Assembly (NCBI GenBank): GCA_014607495.2
Contig: CP053161.1
Location: 6,891,115 to 6,955,114, forward strand
Direction: 5' to 3'
DNA: 64,000 nucleotides
Source of the DNA: Carposina sasakii
Taxonomy: Eukaryota; Arthropoda; Insecta; Lepidoptera; Carposinidae
A program made the position numbers and the translations under genes. Under the pieces are notes generated by a model that had not been told where the DNA came from, searched no databases, and saw only the letters and a program-made list of their open reading frames with translations. Of this stretch, positions 12,630 to 23,849 are shown piece after piece (the first letter of the stretch is position 1; every line of letters begins with the position of its first letter).

Positions 12630-15160
12630 GCGGTCTTTAGTACGAGCGTTTTAATTTATTTAAATTTTTAATTGTTAATTGGTTTTTAATTGTTCTGATT
12701 GTAACAAATAAATGAGATTAGCAATGTATGAGCAAGTTGGTAAGATCTACAGATTGACTACTCTTTTGTTTACTTAATAATTATAATGTCAAAATATTTT
12801 TCATATTATAAAAAGAAAAGGGTTTGATTCATCCTGCTCCATTCTGCTGTCAAAATTCATGAAGTCTACACATATTTAGTCACGACCATGTATAATTATG
12901 TCAAATTATAATTTGCGTCGACACGTAGCATTACAAAATGATGTCAAAGGCGAAAGAAGATGCAGCTTTTAAATATTTTAGTAGAACGAGCTGTTTTTAA
13001 TACTTAGTACTACAAATGTTTGATTCTGAATATTTATTTAGACAATTAGTAAATATGAAATTAATAAAAATATTAGCATGAAATAAAATTACTTATAAAC
13101 GTGAATTCTTTTTTTTTAAATAAATATAATGATAAAGCTTTGATAAGCTCTATAAGTACATAGACAAAAGTTCCTCTACAATAAAGTCGGTCACCGATTT
13201 ACCTATCATACGGCACGAGCGTCTGTCACATAATAGATAGATGGACATATCGGATAGATGTCACGCTCCACATGTCGTCACCGACGGAGAGCAAGTTGGG
13301 CAACCAGTTGTAGCACATGTTAACTGACAGTACTGACAACATGCCGGAACTAATGTGCATGCGGTTTTGGAGTTCCCTGTATTTTTGTTTATATTTTTAA
13401 CCAAATTATACTTTCTTACTTACTAAAAGGGAAGGTTCATTCACTCGATCATCGCCATATTTCTAAAACTACTAGATCAATGAAAATGAAAGACAGGAGG
13501 TATATTATAACTAGGAAACAAACACAAAGAAATTATTTAGTATCTGAAATTCCCACAAAAACGGCAAATAACAGACATTCTAATTTCCATCGAGGGTTCG
13601 CCCACCACCGGGCCCTACACCGTCCGCTGACCCTCGGATCTGCCGACTCATGGTCACGAACACAAGACATTACAGTCGTAACGAGAAGCCAGATCCAAGC
13701 ACCTAGCATGCAATTATAAATACATAGCTACTAATACAAAAACTAATTAAAATTGTTAATCGACATTATGTTTCGCCAACACCCGTGGCATCAGTGGAGA
13801 TTACTCTTTCAAGTTTCTGATACAATTAGACATTCTAACGTTTACGCGGGCGAAATCGTAACTGACCGGTAGTAGATTATCTATACAGCTTATCTTTACA
13901 GAAATATCAAAAATCATTTATTTAACCAATATTAGGAGAAAAGAATTTTACTAAAACAAACATACCTACAGTGAAAATCACCCTTATTTCAAAAGAAAAG
14001 TTTTCTTATGATGCTCATGTTACTTAAATGAAAAATAACACCAAATAACTATACAATTCATTAAACAAAAAACGTCATACAGGCTATATTATTATTAGTA
14101 TATCTGTGCCATGGTAAATACAAACGCTCATAGTCATTCATTACGCTGAATATTTTGCTATACTCAAAAACTACTTAAGTATCCGACAAAATTAGCTACA
14201 TCCGCGTAGAAAACGGAAACTTTAGCACGTCGCATGCCAAAGATACCGTTAATATTTTTACAACTGCCACACTAGCGCCATCACCTGTTAAAAAACTGAG
14301 GTACGTCAAGTGTTGACAAGTACCCATGAGTAGATATCATGTCAAGTGTCAACCACAGTCTACTGTTACGCAATGAGCTTTCGTAAACTTTAAAGGGTTA
14401 AAAAAATATTAGATTAGAAAGTTGTAAGAGATATCTACAGCATGAATTGCGTTTCTAAAAGATTATCCTACGTTTCGTTTTGTATAGTTTAAAATGTACT
14501 TATGTTTAAGAGAGTATTAAAGTAAAAAAACTTGATCACTGCTGATATCGTGTAGGTATAATGAAAAAGAACTTTTTCACGACAAGTAATGATTGTGTTG
14601 TATACTCTACAGACTAATACAGCATGTACAAGAAGAAAAGGTAATGCAACTTTTCTAATAAGTAGGTTTTGGTTTCTTTAAATTTTACGTGGCCTAAGAA
14701 ACAAGCAAATTAGAACGTAATATGTAAGATCAAATCTTAAAGCTGGCGCTCAAAAATCAACGGCTGAAAAAAGTTAGGAAAGTATTCCTGCGCTTATAGA
14801 GCTTTTTAGTGTGAATTCTTATTTATTTGATTTCCTCAATAGTTTGTGTTAGACAACTGTCCTAAACAATTTTCCTCAGCCTCAGGCAGTCAGGAACTCG
14901 TCATTATTTTAAAATAACAATCGTTTATCTATAGGAAGTGGCAACACGTAAATTACACCTGCTCTAACAGTTGACAGTATCTGATGTTATAATATATAAA
15001 TAATTATGCGGAAATTGAGGAAAATTATAAGTACATAACTATGCTAAATATTAATATTTTATGCAGCTGCTGTTAGGATTTTAATAAATCTTACGCGATA
15101 TGTTATTATGTAGCTTTCAACATAATATAACTAAACTAATAGATCTATTACAAAATGTAC
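12630..15160. other. intergenic sequence, nothing recognised
   Basis: AT-rich DNA. An ORF of about 79 codons at 13,480 has no domain and an implausible composition. No RNA gene or repeat was recognised. Confidence 0.5.
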
Positions 15161-15164
15161 TATA

Positions 15165-15423
15165 CAGGGTGTAACAAAAGGGGTATGTTAAGCGAAAAGC
15201 TATGTAAATAGCCCAGAAACAGGAACCTATCCCCAAAACTTCAGATTCGAAATCACATGTTTATTTTTCTAGATAGTATGGCGAATTCCTAAACAGCTCA
15301 GGAATGTTGATACAATCTTGAAAAATAAACATGTGATTTCGAGTCTAAAATTTTGGAAATAGGTTTTTATAGTGGGCTATTTACATATCTTTGCGCTTAA
15401 CATACCCTTTCTGTTACATTCTG
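15165..15423. mobile_element. foldback MITE, family A, copy 1
   Basis: The element begins CAGGGTGTAACAAAAGGGG and ends with its imperfect reverse complement, ...CCCTTTCTGTTACATTCTG, with TATA at each border, so the target is TA. The inverted arms extend inward for about 110 bases and carry the GTATGTTAAGCGAAAAGCTA word and its complement. Related copies lie at 62,379-62,648 and from 63,874 to the window edge. There is no coding capacity. Confidence 0.85.
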
Positions 15424-15429
15424 TATAAA

Positions 15430-15998
15430 CAAAAAAGCTTTTTCACGATCTTTAAACAATTTAATCATTCGTTTTTCTACGTTAATTTTATACTATTAAA
15501 ACCTTTTTTTTTAATTATATTGATTATTAAAGTACCTAATCACCTACGAATAACAAATGTTCCATTTTTTGTCATGCTCTTAATGTACCTACAAATTCTT
15601 ACAAGAATATGTAGGTACATATTATTTCATTATACTCGTATGTGACTTTACAACCCATAGCATATTTTGTCTAACAAGGTACTTATCTATTTATATACTT
15701 ATGTAAATCTAAACACAAACATTGCTCTAGAAACAATTTCTTATCCAAATATGAACCACTATTTCAAAATGGGGACAAATTTAAAAATGTCGTTTTCGCC
15801 GTCAAGCTTAGCTTTCTTTTACGTGATCATCCAGTTAATGTCAAAATAGACCCCATGATGGTTTAGCTAGCTATGTAATTTTCATATTTAAAAAAATCAA
15901 ATGTAATGGCAAAAAATGAATTTTTTCCTTGGCTTTTCAAGTAACAAAACTTTAGGAATGAAAATATCCGAGAATTATAATTATATTTGATCTGTAGT
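15430..15998. other. intergenic AT-rich sequence, nothing recognised
   Basis: Only AT-driven hydrophobic ORFs are present. No coding or RNA feature was seen. Confidence 0.5.
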
Positions 15999-16000
15999 AT

Positions 16001-18281
16001 GTAATTGGCCATTAGAAGCTGATCATTAATCGCGTATCACCTAAAAAAAACATCTACATAATAAAAACACACATAAAAAGACATAAGTAAAAACACAGTA
16101 CATATAAAGTTGGTAGTTCGATTGCGACGACGACGTGTCAAAAGGTCACTAACCTACATTGCATCAATGTCAATCAACGACCTCAAGATAGGACCACAAT
16201 AATAATAATAATACACTTATAAAACGGTAGAATTTAACATGTCAATTTATAGAGATATGTATGGTGTTGAGTTGTTGACAGGTATGTAACTTCGCAGTTA
16301 CATAATCAAAACAATGATTGTTTCTGTTGTAAAGTTTGCCTTCCGCACGTATTTCAAATCTAGCCTTATAATAAAGCTTAGGTGAACTTTCTCTTGACCC
16401 GACACAGTTTGGCAACATACAGACATATTACCCGAAATTCTATATCGAAGAACTCTGTCTGTCTGTCTGTTACGCTTTCCCGCTTAAACCTGCAACCGAT
16501 TTTGATGATTTTACAGACAATCTTTAGACCCTGAGACAGAACATAGGCTACTTTTTATTTCGTGAAATAGAGGTTATTTTCTAGGTCAAAGGTTTTTGAA
16601 ATTTCGACCAGCTGGAGGTTAGTAGGGTATACATATATAAAGTTTGTAAGTGTGTGGATAGATTTTTGTTAATAAAATGATTCCATTAATCAATATCGCA
16701 TATGAAATAATCTCTAATTTATGTTATGTAAGAAGTGATATACGGGTACAACGCCCCCTCACGCGGACGAAGTCGTGGGCGGCTGTGTTACCAAAGAGGT
16801 TAGTGTACACCACTAAAATATCGTTTGATTATTTCGTATTGTAGACGAGCTTTCGTTCATTTGCACTGTTGTCAAGAATGACGAGACGCGCTATTGTTAT
16901 TTTTTTTCTTAAGGAAACCCGTTCAAGTGATCGGTGGAATTATATTGTGTTACAAAAATGTTTATTTTGCTTAGAATCACATTACATGCATTTCCCAACT
17001 GGGTTGCGAATTTTGATTGTAGATCCAGTGCTCAGCCATAAGTGGCTGACTACTAGTTTCCTTTCGGAGCGAATTAATTTCAATTTGCTGGAACTTTTCT
17101 AAAACTGTCAGCCGCGTACAAATGTAATTGTATGTTAGTGGCCGACCAATGATATCGTTATAAAAGCACCTTAAAGCCCTTTTAATCACAGTTTAATTTA
17201 TGCATATTTTAGATTAAAAATCACTCGTTTTAGATTTCCATAGTCAAAGCGGCCAATCCACCAGTATAAAGAAGAACAATTGACAGAAGCTATGATGGCG
17301 ATTAGAAAAGGAATGAAAATTAGAGAAGCCAGTCGAAAGGTGCGAGGGACGTTACAGTCGAGGTGCAATGGGACATTGTGCTGACCAAAACTGAAGAAAC
17401 TAAACTAAAAGATGAACATTAACAAAATGTGGCTTCCCATTAAAACGTGATGATCTTCAATACCGTCCATTATTATATCTGAAGATCAAAGACCAAACCC
17501 ATTCGTAAATAATAGACAAGAAATGGACCAATGAAATCCCGAGTTTATAAAATACTTACCTATGTGGTTTGCTGATTTTAGAGGACATAAATGCAAGTAT
17601 ATTTTGACCGACCCTGAACGAATATTTAACGGCGATGAAACTAGTTTTTATATATGCCCCAAGACTGGAAAAGTCATTGCACCAAGAGGATACAAAAATG
17701 TGTAAAAGGCAAGGAAAAAGAAACTGTTACTGCCCTAGTACCCACCAAAAGAAGTTATTAACACAAGACCTTAGGACATTTTTTACGATTACATTGATAA
17801 AAAAACTGTTCTCATTTTTGTTGATGGCCACAAGAGCCACTGTGGAAAACGATTATACTTTAGCTCTTCCACCAAACGCAACACATTTGATTCAGCCTGC
17901 TGATGTTAGTTATTTAAACCTTTGAAGGTGAAGTGTGTGAATATTAATAGTAAAGTTTTGACCAAGGCGACATTTATTTTTCTTATAAAACCACTAAAAT
18001 TATTTTAAAAACATAATCAAGATACTGGAGTAGACACAACAACTGAATTAATATGACCGGACCTGTTCTGAAGAAGAGGTAATTGGTGAAATTCAAGAAA
18101 GACAGAAATCCGAAACACCTGTATTTGTTGCAAATGATCAAAACGACGACTGCGTTAAAGAATGGCCCAGTATGGTATAATTAATAAAGAAAATGAAAAT
18201 ATTGGACATATAGGCTTCTAGAAAATAATTATATAATGGATCAAAAGGCAAAGGACAGATTGTAAGCTAGAAAGTAAGATA
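16001..18281 (+). repeat. tandem unit 1, containing a pogo-type transposase remnant
   Basis: This unit starts GTAATTGGCCATTAGAAGCT and ends near AGAAAGTAAGATA. A shortened, colinear version starts 20 bases after its end (18,302-18,990). Within the unit, 16,430-16,800 carries Helitron-like words (CTGTCTGTCTGT and CGCGGACGAAGTCGTGGGC), and 17,225-18,180 carries the transposase remnant. Confidence 0.75.
17225..18180 (+). pseudogene. pogo-superfamily transposase remnant
   Basis: Three conserved parts appear in order but in different frames. First is a Psq-type helix-turn-helix at about 17,264-17,345 (YKEEQLTEAMMAIRKGMKI then REASRK). Next is the first catalytic block at about 17,625-17,700, FNGDETSFY, followed by KTGKVIAPRGYKNV. 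Then comes the DDE core: FVDGHKSH at about 17,820, and LALPPNATHLIQPADVS at about 17,865-17,915, the signature of the DDE_1/Tigger family. Stops and frameshifts break it, so it cannot encode a transposase. It lacks recognisable terminal inverted repeats of its own. The tandem unit that contains it is repeated downstream without this part. Confidence 0.85.
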
Positions 18282-18301
18282 AGTAGTCAATCAATAAGAA
18301 T

Positions 18302-18990
18302 GTAATTGGCCATTAGAAGCTGATCATTAATCCGTAACCTAAAAAAAACATCTACATAATAAAAACACACATAAAAAGTAAGTAAAAACTACATAGAAAG
18401 TTGGTAAACTGTCAACGGTCACTAACCTACATTGCATCAATGTCAAGAAATTTCCTCAAGATAGCAACCACTGTAGAATTTAACATGTCAATTTATAGAG
18501 ATATGTATGGTGTTGACAGGTATGTAACTTCTACACAAAACAGATTGTTTCACAAAAGATGTTAGTTTTTATGCATTCCGCACGTATTTCACTTTCTCTT
18601 GACCCGACACAGTTTATAAAAGGCAGACATACCGAAGAAAAATGTAGATTTTTTTTGTAAATATTATTTTCTAGGTCAAAGGTTGGAGGTTAGTAGGGTA
18701 TGTGTGTTTTAATATGATTTCAAATCAATATCGCATATGAAATAATCTCTTTTATGTTATGTAAGAGTGATTCACTCTTACAGTTTTTTGTTAAAAGAGG
18801 TTAGATATTATTTCGTATTGTTTTGTAAGAACGAGTAATTTTAAGTCATGATCAACAATTACAATTTCCCAACCTATTTCCTTTCCTGGAAAAACTGGAT
18901 ATCGTTATACATACACGTACCAAATATAATCAAGATACTGTGAATTTGTTCTGAATTAGTATAGTATATATAGGTATAGAAAGTAAGATA
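18302..18990 (+). repeat. tandem unit 2, a collapsed copy of 16,001-18,281
   Basis: Blocks of 12-35 bases match unit 1 in the same order and are separated by many deletions. Examples are 16,001-16,030 with 18,302-18,331, TAACATGTCAATTTATAGAG at 16,236 and 18,481, TCTTGACCCGACACAGTTT at 16,393 and 18,597, GATATCGTTATA at 17,151 and 18,898, and AGAAAGTAAGATA at 18,269 and 18,978. The transposase and most of the Helitron-like sequence are missing. The length falls from about 2.3 kb to 0.7 kb. Confidence 0.7.
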
Positions 18991-18999
18991 TAGTAAGAA

Positions 19000-19429
19000 A
19001 GTACCTAAGTATCTGCAAACTATGGGACTATATTTTGTCCTGACAACCATGTGTTTTTCCCTACGCCAGCTTACTATCTACCTAGCTTACTTCATGTCAT
19101 CTACAATATTTCCCAATCGCAAACACTATAAATCCCCTAAATGGAAAACGCGCGACAAATCGCAACTGGCGACACGTAACTGTATACGTAATTCTTAAAT
19201 ACGAACAGACAGGCGTACCAACTATTAATCATATTACTTGTATGTATAGGTCATTAGAGAACTAATGATATAAGAAATTCTGTCAATAATGAATATGGAC
19301 AGATCAAGCCCCATTTGCTAAAGTTAAAATTAGCGATAAGTGTGTCAAATGCCTGATTGAAATCTACTGGAAACCTGACTCGAATCCAGGGACTCCCGAA
19401 TCATGTTTCGAGTCCAGGGTGCTTAACTA
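19000..19429. other. intergenic sequence, nothing recognised
   Basis: No feature was recognised. Confidence 0.4.
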
Positions 19430-19870
19430 ATGTACCTATTACCTCACATTGTTTTACACAGACCTTCGTTGTCGTTCGTGATAAAACAAACGTTGGATAA
19501 TGAAGTTTTTTTTTTAGAGCAAACCTCTAACTACGATTACGAACCCCTATCGATCAAAAATAATGTTACTTTGTCACTTTTGTTAGATAAATACAATCTA
19601 CCTGACGTCTATGTGATATTATTCCATGCCACTAGCATAAATAGCACAGTGTCGTATCAAAGCCAATCCGTCTACAATTTCTTTTACTTTTTACTAACTA
19701 TTTCATTGATTATCTTTTCTGCAATCAGAAAAATAACAGTCGATAAAGAACTAAACAGGAAATGCTTAGAGATGTATGATCAGGAAACGACAACTTTTTA
19801 TATAGAGAAAGTGAAATATCACGCAGTTGGCACTGTTCCCTTCCTCAATAGAACAGAAGCATTTATCTAA
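19430..19870 (+). CDS. uncharacterised ORF with one hydrophobic segment, 146 aa
   Basis: This is the longest uninterrupted ORF in the left part of the window. It has a probable transmembrane stretch near residues 83-100 (FFYFLLTISLIIFSA) followed by a charged tail (RKITVDKELNRKCLEMYDQE). No signal peptide or family motif was recognised. A run of nine T at about 19,505-19,515 lies inside the frame. It could be a chance ORF, an exon of an unknown gene or a mobile-element relic. There is no independent support from splice sites or neighbours. Confidence 0.25.
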   Translation: MYLLPHIVLHRPSLSFVIKQTLDNEVFFLEQTSNYDYEPLSIKNNVTLSLLLDKYNLPDVYVILFHATSINSTVSYQSQSVYNFFYFLLTISLIIFSAIRKITVDKELNRKCLEMYDQETTTFYIEKVKYHAVGTVPFLNRTEAFI

Positions 19871-20695
19871 GTTATCTGTTATTGTTACTAAGATAAGTTT
19901 TAATTTACAATCTGTTATAGAGTAGAAGTTAATTATGAGGAATTAATTAGCACAGTCATACTTTACTACTGGTATAGTTTACAGAAAGTACGAGTAATAG
20001 ATTTATTTCAAATAGACAAATAGAGATTTCCCGAAAATATATTATATGTTTCGTTTTCGTGATTTTGCTTTGGTTACATAGTCGTCTTGTCAAAGTCGTT
20101 GTAAAATCTAACGTTCACATTATAGATATTTCCCTATGGAATAATAAATAAATTTTACTATCAAATTAGGTACGTCAGAGCTAAAAAAATACTTGCCTAT
20201 TACAGTTTAATCAGGAACTAATTTCACTTTCATAATTTTATTAAAATGTATTACGTAGGACATGTTGTTGTAAGGACGTTTCTGTGCGTCACTAAATAAA
20301 TAGATACATACTTGTATTGTATATATCTTATAAAGCTCGTTATACTTATTTGTTACTACCGGTCTATAGGAAGCCGTCTCATTAGAACACCTTGTTAAAC
20401 ATTGATAGTGCAACAAAGTACTTACGTGCTTATAAATGTATACGTAGCTATATAAAGTGCTTAATTAACCGTTACCGTCAAAAGGAGTCTATTAAGCGAA
20501 ATTTTATTTTTTCGATAAGTTTGAAAATTCTAAGGAGAAATTACAAAGTATAGTTTTTAACTTGAACATATTTTTTAAATTGAGTCGAGGGCTTCACTTT
20601 GATATCCTAGTGAGAACGTCTGAATGTGTCACCCACGTTATATATTTTACAAGCTCAATCAAAACAATAGAGTGTAATGCATATTTTAATAATAA

Positions 20696-21001
20696 GTGTT
20701 ACTTAATCAAAGGTTTTATACGCCTGATCATGTTACTGTTTATTATAATGTTGCAGTCAATGTTGTAGTTAAGAAATTAAATATCATTATGGAAACGGAT
20801 GATTATAGAAGAAGACCCATGGAAATACCTAAGAAGTGTGAGATAGGATATGCGTGTACTGGGAGTGAGTACGAGATCACGGATGGGATGAATGGAAGAA
20901 GAGTACCATATTATCATAATGTAGTGAACACACTGAAGTACAGATCTTTTATTTTGAAGAATCTCACTCTGTACAGTTTATTTCAAGACTACCTTAGTTA
21001 A
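20696..21001 (+). CDS. uncharacterised ORF, possible exon, 101 aa
   Basis: The frame is open for 101 codons. The central part, MEIPKKCEIGYACTGSEYEI followed by NGRRVPYYHNVVN, has a balanced composition with two closely spaced Cys, unlike the AT-driven ORFs around it. No clear donor or acceptor site places it in a gene. It sits 590 bases upstream of the terminal exon at 21,588 on the same strand and might belong to the same locus, but the link is speculation. Confidence 0.25.
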   Translation: MLLNQRFYTPDHVTVYYNVAVNVVVKKLNIIMETDDYRRRPMEIPKKCEIGYACTGSEYEITDGMNGRRVPYYHNVVNTLKYRSFILKNLTLYSLFQDYLS

Positions 21002-21587
21002 AAACGATGATTTACGATCTTTCAGGAGATAGCTAGTAGGTACCATATCCAAAAAGCTCTTCACAAGTTTCTTTATAGTCTGTTGCATAAAAAACTTTAA
21101 ATTCTGCTTTTGAGGTAACACAATTATTATTATCCTACCATCAATATCTCTAGCAACTGGTTTTATATCTCTGTAAGTATGTGTATGTCACATTAAAAAG
21201 CTGTAGTTTATCAACAACATGTCAGACTTCTGAGAGATATGAAATTACACGCGTTTTGTTACTTCACCGTATTGTTCCTAATGCAGATCAAGGTTTTTAT
21301 GCAGATTTACTCGACATTTTGCTTTGCGTTTTGTTCGAAACATGCCTTATAATGGTAATGGATGTCACAAAGTTACGAATTACCAATCCTAGTATAATAG
21401 TTAATTAAAACGTTATAGTAGCTACTTATTCTTTACATATGGATGTGTTAGTTTATGTTGTACCTGTATTATATTATAACCTAATTCTACCTATTAAATC
21501 AATAATGCATAGAAAATGGTCCCAATAAAACAAATTCAGCATTTAACTTTGTATTTTTTGAAAATAGATTTATTTCCTTTGTTTCAG
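21002..21587. other. probable intron or upstream region of the 22 kb gene
   Basis: The stretch ends in a good acceptor (TTCCTTTGTTTCAG) at 21,574-21,587. Nothing else was recognised. ORFs here are short. Confidence 0.4.
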
Positions 21588-22450
21588 ATGCCATAGGAGA
21601 TCTTAATGCAGAATCGTCAGAGATAATTGCAGAAGCTGTTGCAGCACCGACTGGTATTATAAACAAATACCACGATCCTGAGCCAGCAGCATCAGACCAC
21701 GCTGAGCAGACAGAGGGACCCGTCGGCGATTCCCAAAATTTCTTCCCCTCATTCGCAAGCCTCTTTGAACCACGACAAAATAACTTCAGAGCGGGCTTCG
21801 GAAGCCAAGAAACCGCGTACAGTCAACGACCCAATTCATACCGATCTCTCCTCAACTACCCCCTCTTTGGTGGAGGGTACAGAAACCTAGATAACTTCGG
21901 AAAAGCAGCGCAATCCGCACCCTTAGTAGATGCGAGCTCCAGCGTCCTAGGTTCAGGAAACTTTGGCATTATCAGAGGCGGAACTTTCTTCGCTCAAAAC
22001 GACGAAGATGGCGGTGATTTCAGTAACGAATTTAGTTCGTTCTACAATAATGGACATGGTAGACCTTCACTAGGTGGCGGGTACATCGCTAATCCCAGGC
22101 CGAACTACAACCAGGATCAATTCGCTAACTTCAGGGATTTCGCTGATATAAACACGCCATCCAATTCCGCCTTTTCGCACTACGTCGTCGTTTACGCCAA
22201 CAAGAATGCGACAATGGATGAGGTCAGCGAGGAGACCAGAAGAGTGGTGTCCAAACCCAAAAACATAATAGAAACATTGGAACGATTGGATAATGTTAAA
22301 AGCGCACCGAAAGTATCCAAAACGAAGGCAAAATTAGACGCGACCCAGAAAAAATACCAACACAAAAAAGAGCAATGGAAGAAAACCACCCCGAAATATC
22401 ACAGCATAGCTAAACACGATCCTGAAGAACCTCTGTTGGCTTTAAGTTAA
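21588..22450 (+). CDS. 3'-terminal exon of an unrecognised, probably extracellular, protein
   Basis: A polypyrimidine tract with CAG at 21,586-21,587 precedes an open frame that enters with two bases of a split codon. It runs 287 codons to TAA at 22,448-22,450. The product is low-complexity and rich in Asn, Phe, Gly, Ser and Tyr, with stretches such as SQNFFPSFASLFEPRQNNF and SLGGGYIANPRPNYNQDQF. It ends in a Lys-rich tail with KKYQHKKEQWKKTTPKYHS. No transmembrane segment is visible. This composition suits a secreted, cuticle- or matrix-like protein, but that is inference. An AATAAA poly(A) signal follows at about 22,688. The upstream exon or exons, which should hold the start and any signal peptide, were not found; they must end one base into a codon. 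Confidence 0.65.
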
Positions 22451-22687
22451 GACTACTTAGTGTAATTTTTGAAAGACTTGAGTTGCGTAAGCAAAGTACC
22501 GATAGGAAAAGTGGTACATACCTATGTGACGTTACGTTTTAAAATTGTGATTGTGAAAAGCTCACTGTCTAAATAATTTTAAGCAGCTTTTATGTATTCT
22601 GTGGTCGGATTGTGTAATTGATCTGAATGTGTGTGACGAATGGGTTTAGATTAAGTCTGAGACTGTATAGAAAGTGCTGTCAGATGA

Positions 22688-22693
22688 AATAAA
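22688..22693 (+). terminator. poly(A) signal of the 22 kb gene
   Basis: AATAAA, followed by an overlapping AATAAATTA, lies 238 bases after the stop codon at 22,450. Confidence 0.55.
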
Positions 22694-22710
22694 TAAATTA
22701 TAGAAGTACT

Positions 22711-23230
22711 TACATACATGTGTTTGTTTTGTCACGTCTGAACTACTTATCCGAATTTATAAGTATTTAAGACTAATATCTTAAAGGAAGAACTTCGAGG
22801 AATACCGAATATTCGAATGCAGCCCGTAACCGTAGCCATAACCGTAGCATAATTAATTAGATACAAACTGATATTTTAAGGATACACTGTCAGACCCTGG
22901 ATAAAATCACTTGGGTGGGGAGCGACCATGTGGCTACTTAACTGATCTTGGGTCACGTTAATGAAATTGACGAAATTTCAGTGTTGGTTTTTCAGCAACT
23001 AATCTCCGAAAAGGCCGAGTTCACATACCTACCTACCACCAATGACAAAAATCAACCAACTTGTATGCCCAGCTGCATTTTATTTATGAGAGTCGTCTAT
23101 GTACTTGCTATGTGTAGGTATTACTACATTTTTGTGTCACTGCATACAAAAATGATAGTTTTGAGAAATCAGGCAATGAAGTTATTTTATGAACCTCTAA
23201 CGACTCTATAGTAATAATTTCGTAGTAGTT
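22711..23230. other. intergenic sequence, nothing recognised
   Basis: No gene or structured repeat was recognised. Confidence 0.45.
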
Positions 23231-23235
23231 TTTAG

Positions 23236-23472
23236 TGCGACATCTAGTAGCAAGTAGAAGTACTTTTGGTTGCGCCATCTAGTGGCAGCAAGCAGCAGTA
23301 TTTTGTAGCGACATCTAGTGAGTAACATAGCAAACATTTTTTCCCGACATCTAGTAACAAGTAGAAATACTTTTGGTTGCTCCATCTAGTGGCAGCAAGC
23401 AGCAGTAATTTGTAGCGACATCTGGTGGGTACAGGAGTAAACATTTGGTTGCGTCATCTAGTGGCTGGTAGA
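23236..23472. repeat. minisatellite with CATCTAGTGG core
   Basis: Seven near-copies of a word like GCGACATCTAGTGGCAGCAA are spaced 35-45 bases apart. They build two higher-order units of about 117 bases (starting near 23,236 and 23,345), each holding TAGAAGTACTTTTGGTTGC and GCAGCAAGCAGCAGTA. The open frame across it on the minus strand is repeat-driven. Confidence 0.8.
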
Positions 23473-23479
23473 AATAATA

Positions 23480-23849
23480 TAATCATTACCCTGCGCTATG
23501 AACGTATAAGCTATAGTTTCATTTCTATCTCCTAGATGGCGCTCAAAACCATAGACAATCAGCTGTTTCTTTTCATGAGATGGATTGCCATAATTTACAT
23601 AACATCCTAATATATTGTAGTTGTAATTTATTGTGATCTCTGCTATAGTTTAATCACAGATTTACAAATACAGGTTAGTCCGGCCCCCTGATTACGTAAA
23701 ATTTGTGATCAACAAAATTCGCGCGGTGGTCGCGCCGAAGATGCGCGATCTGTCAAAAAAATTCATATTACCTTAGCCTATCGTTTGCTAAATTTTTGCT
23801 AGCACACTAGCGCCAATGACGATAAAGCAGCAAAAAAAATAAAGTAATA
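23480..23849. other. intergenic sequence with a possible MITE end
   Basis: At about 23,682 the sequence GGCCCCCTGATTACGTAA matches the end of the palindromic element at 33,621-33,810. No complete element could be delimited. Confidence 0.35.

Noticed and set aside
13480..13719. 79-codon ORF
   Set aside because: Basic, low-information composition with no splice sites or family signal.
23244..23444. 66-codon ORF across the minisatellite
   Set aside because: The frame is open only because the repeat unit lacks stops in that phase.
23236..23472. CRISPR-like repeat array
   Set aside because: The units are imperfect and the spacers between cores are also repeated. This is a eukaryotic minisatellite.
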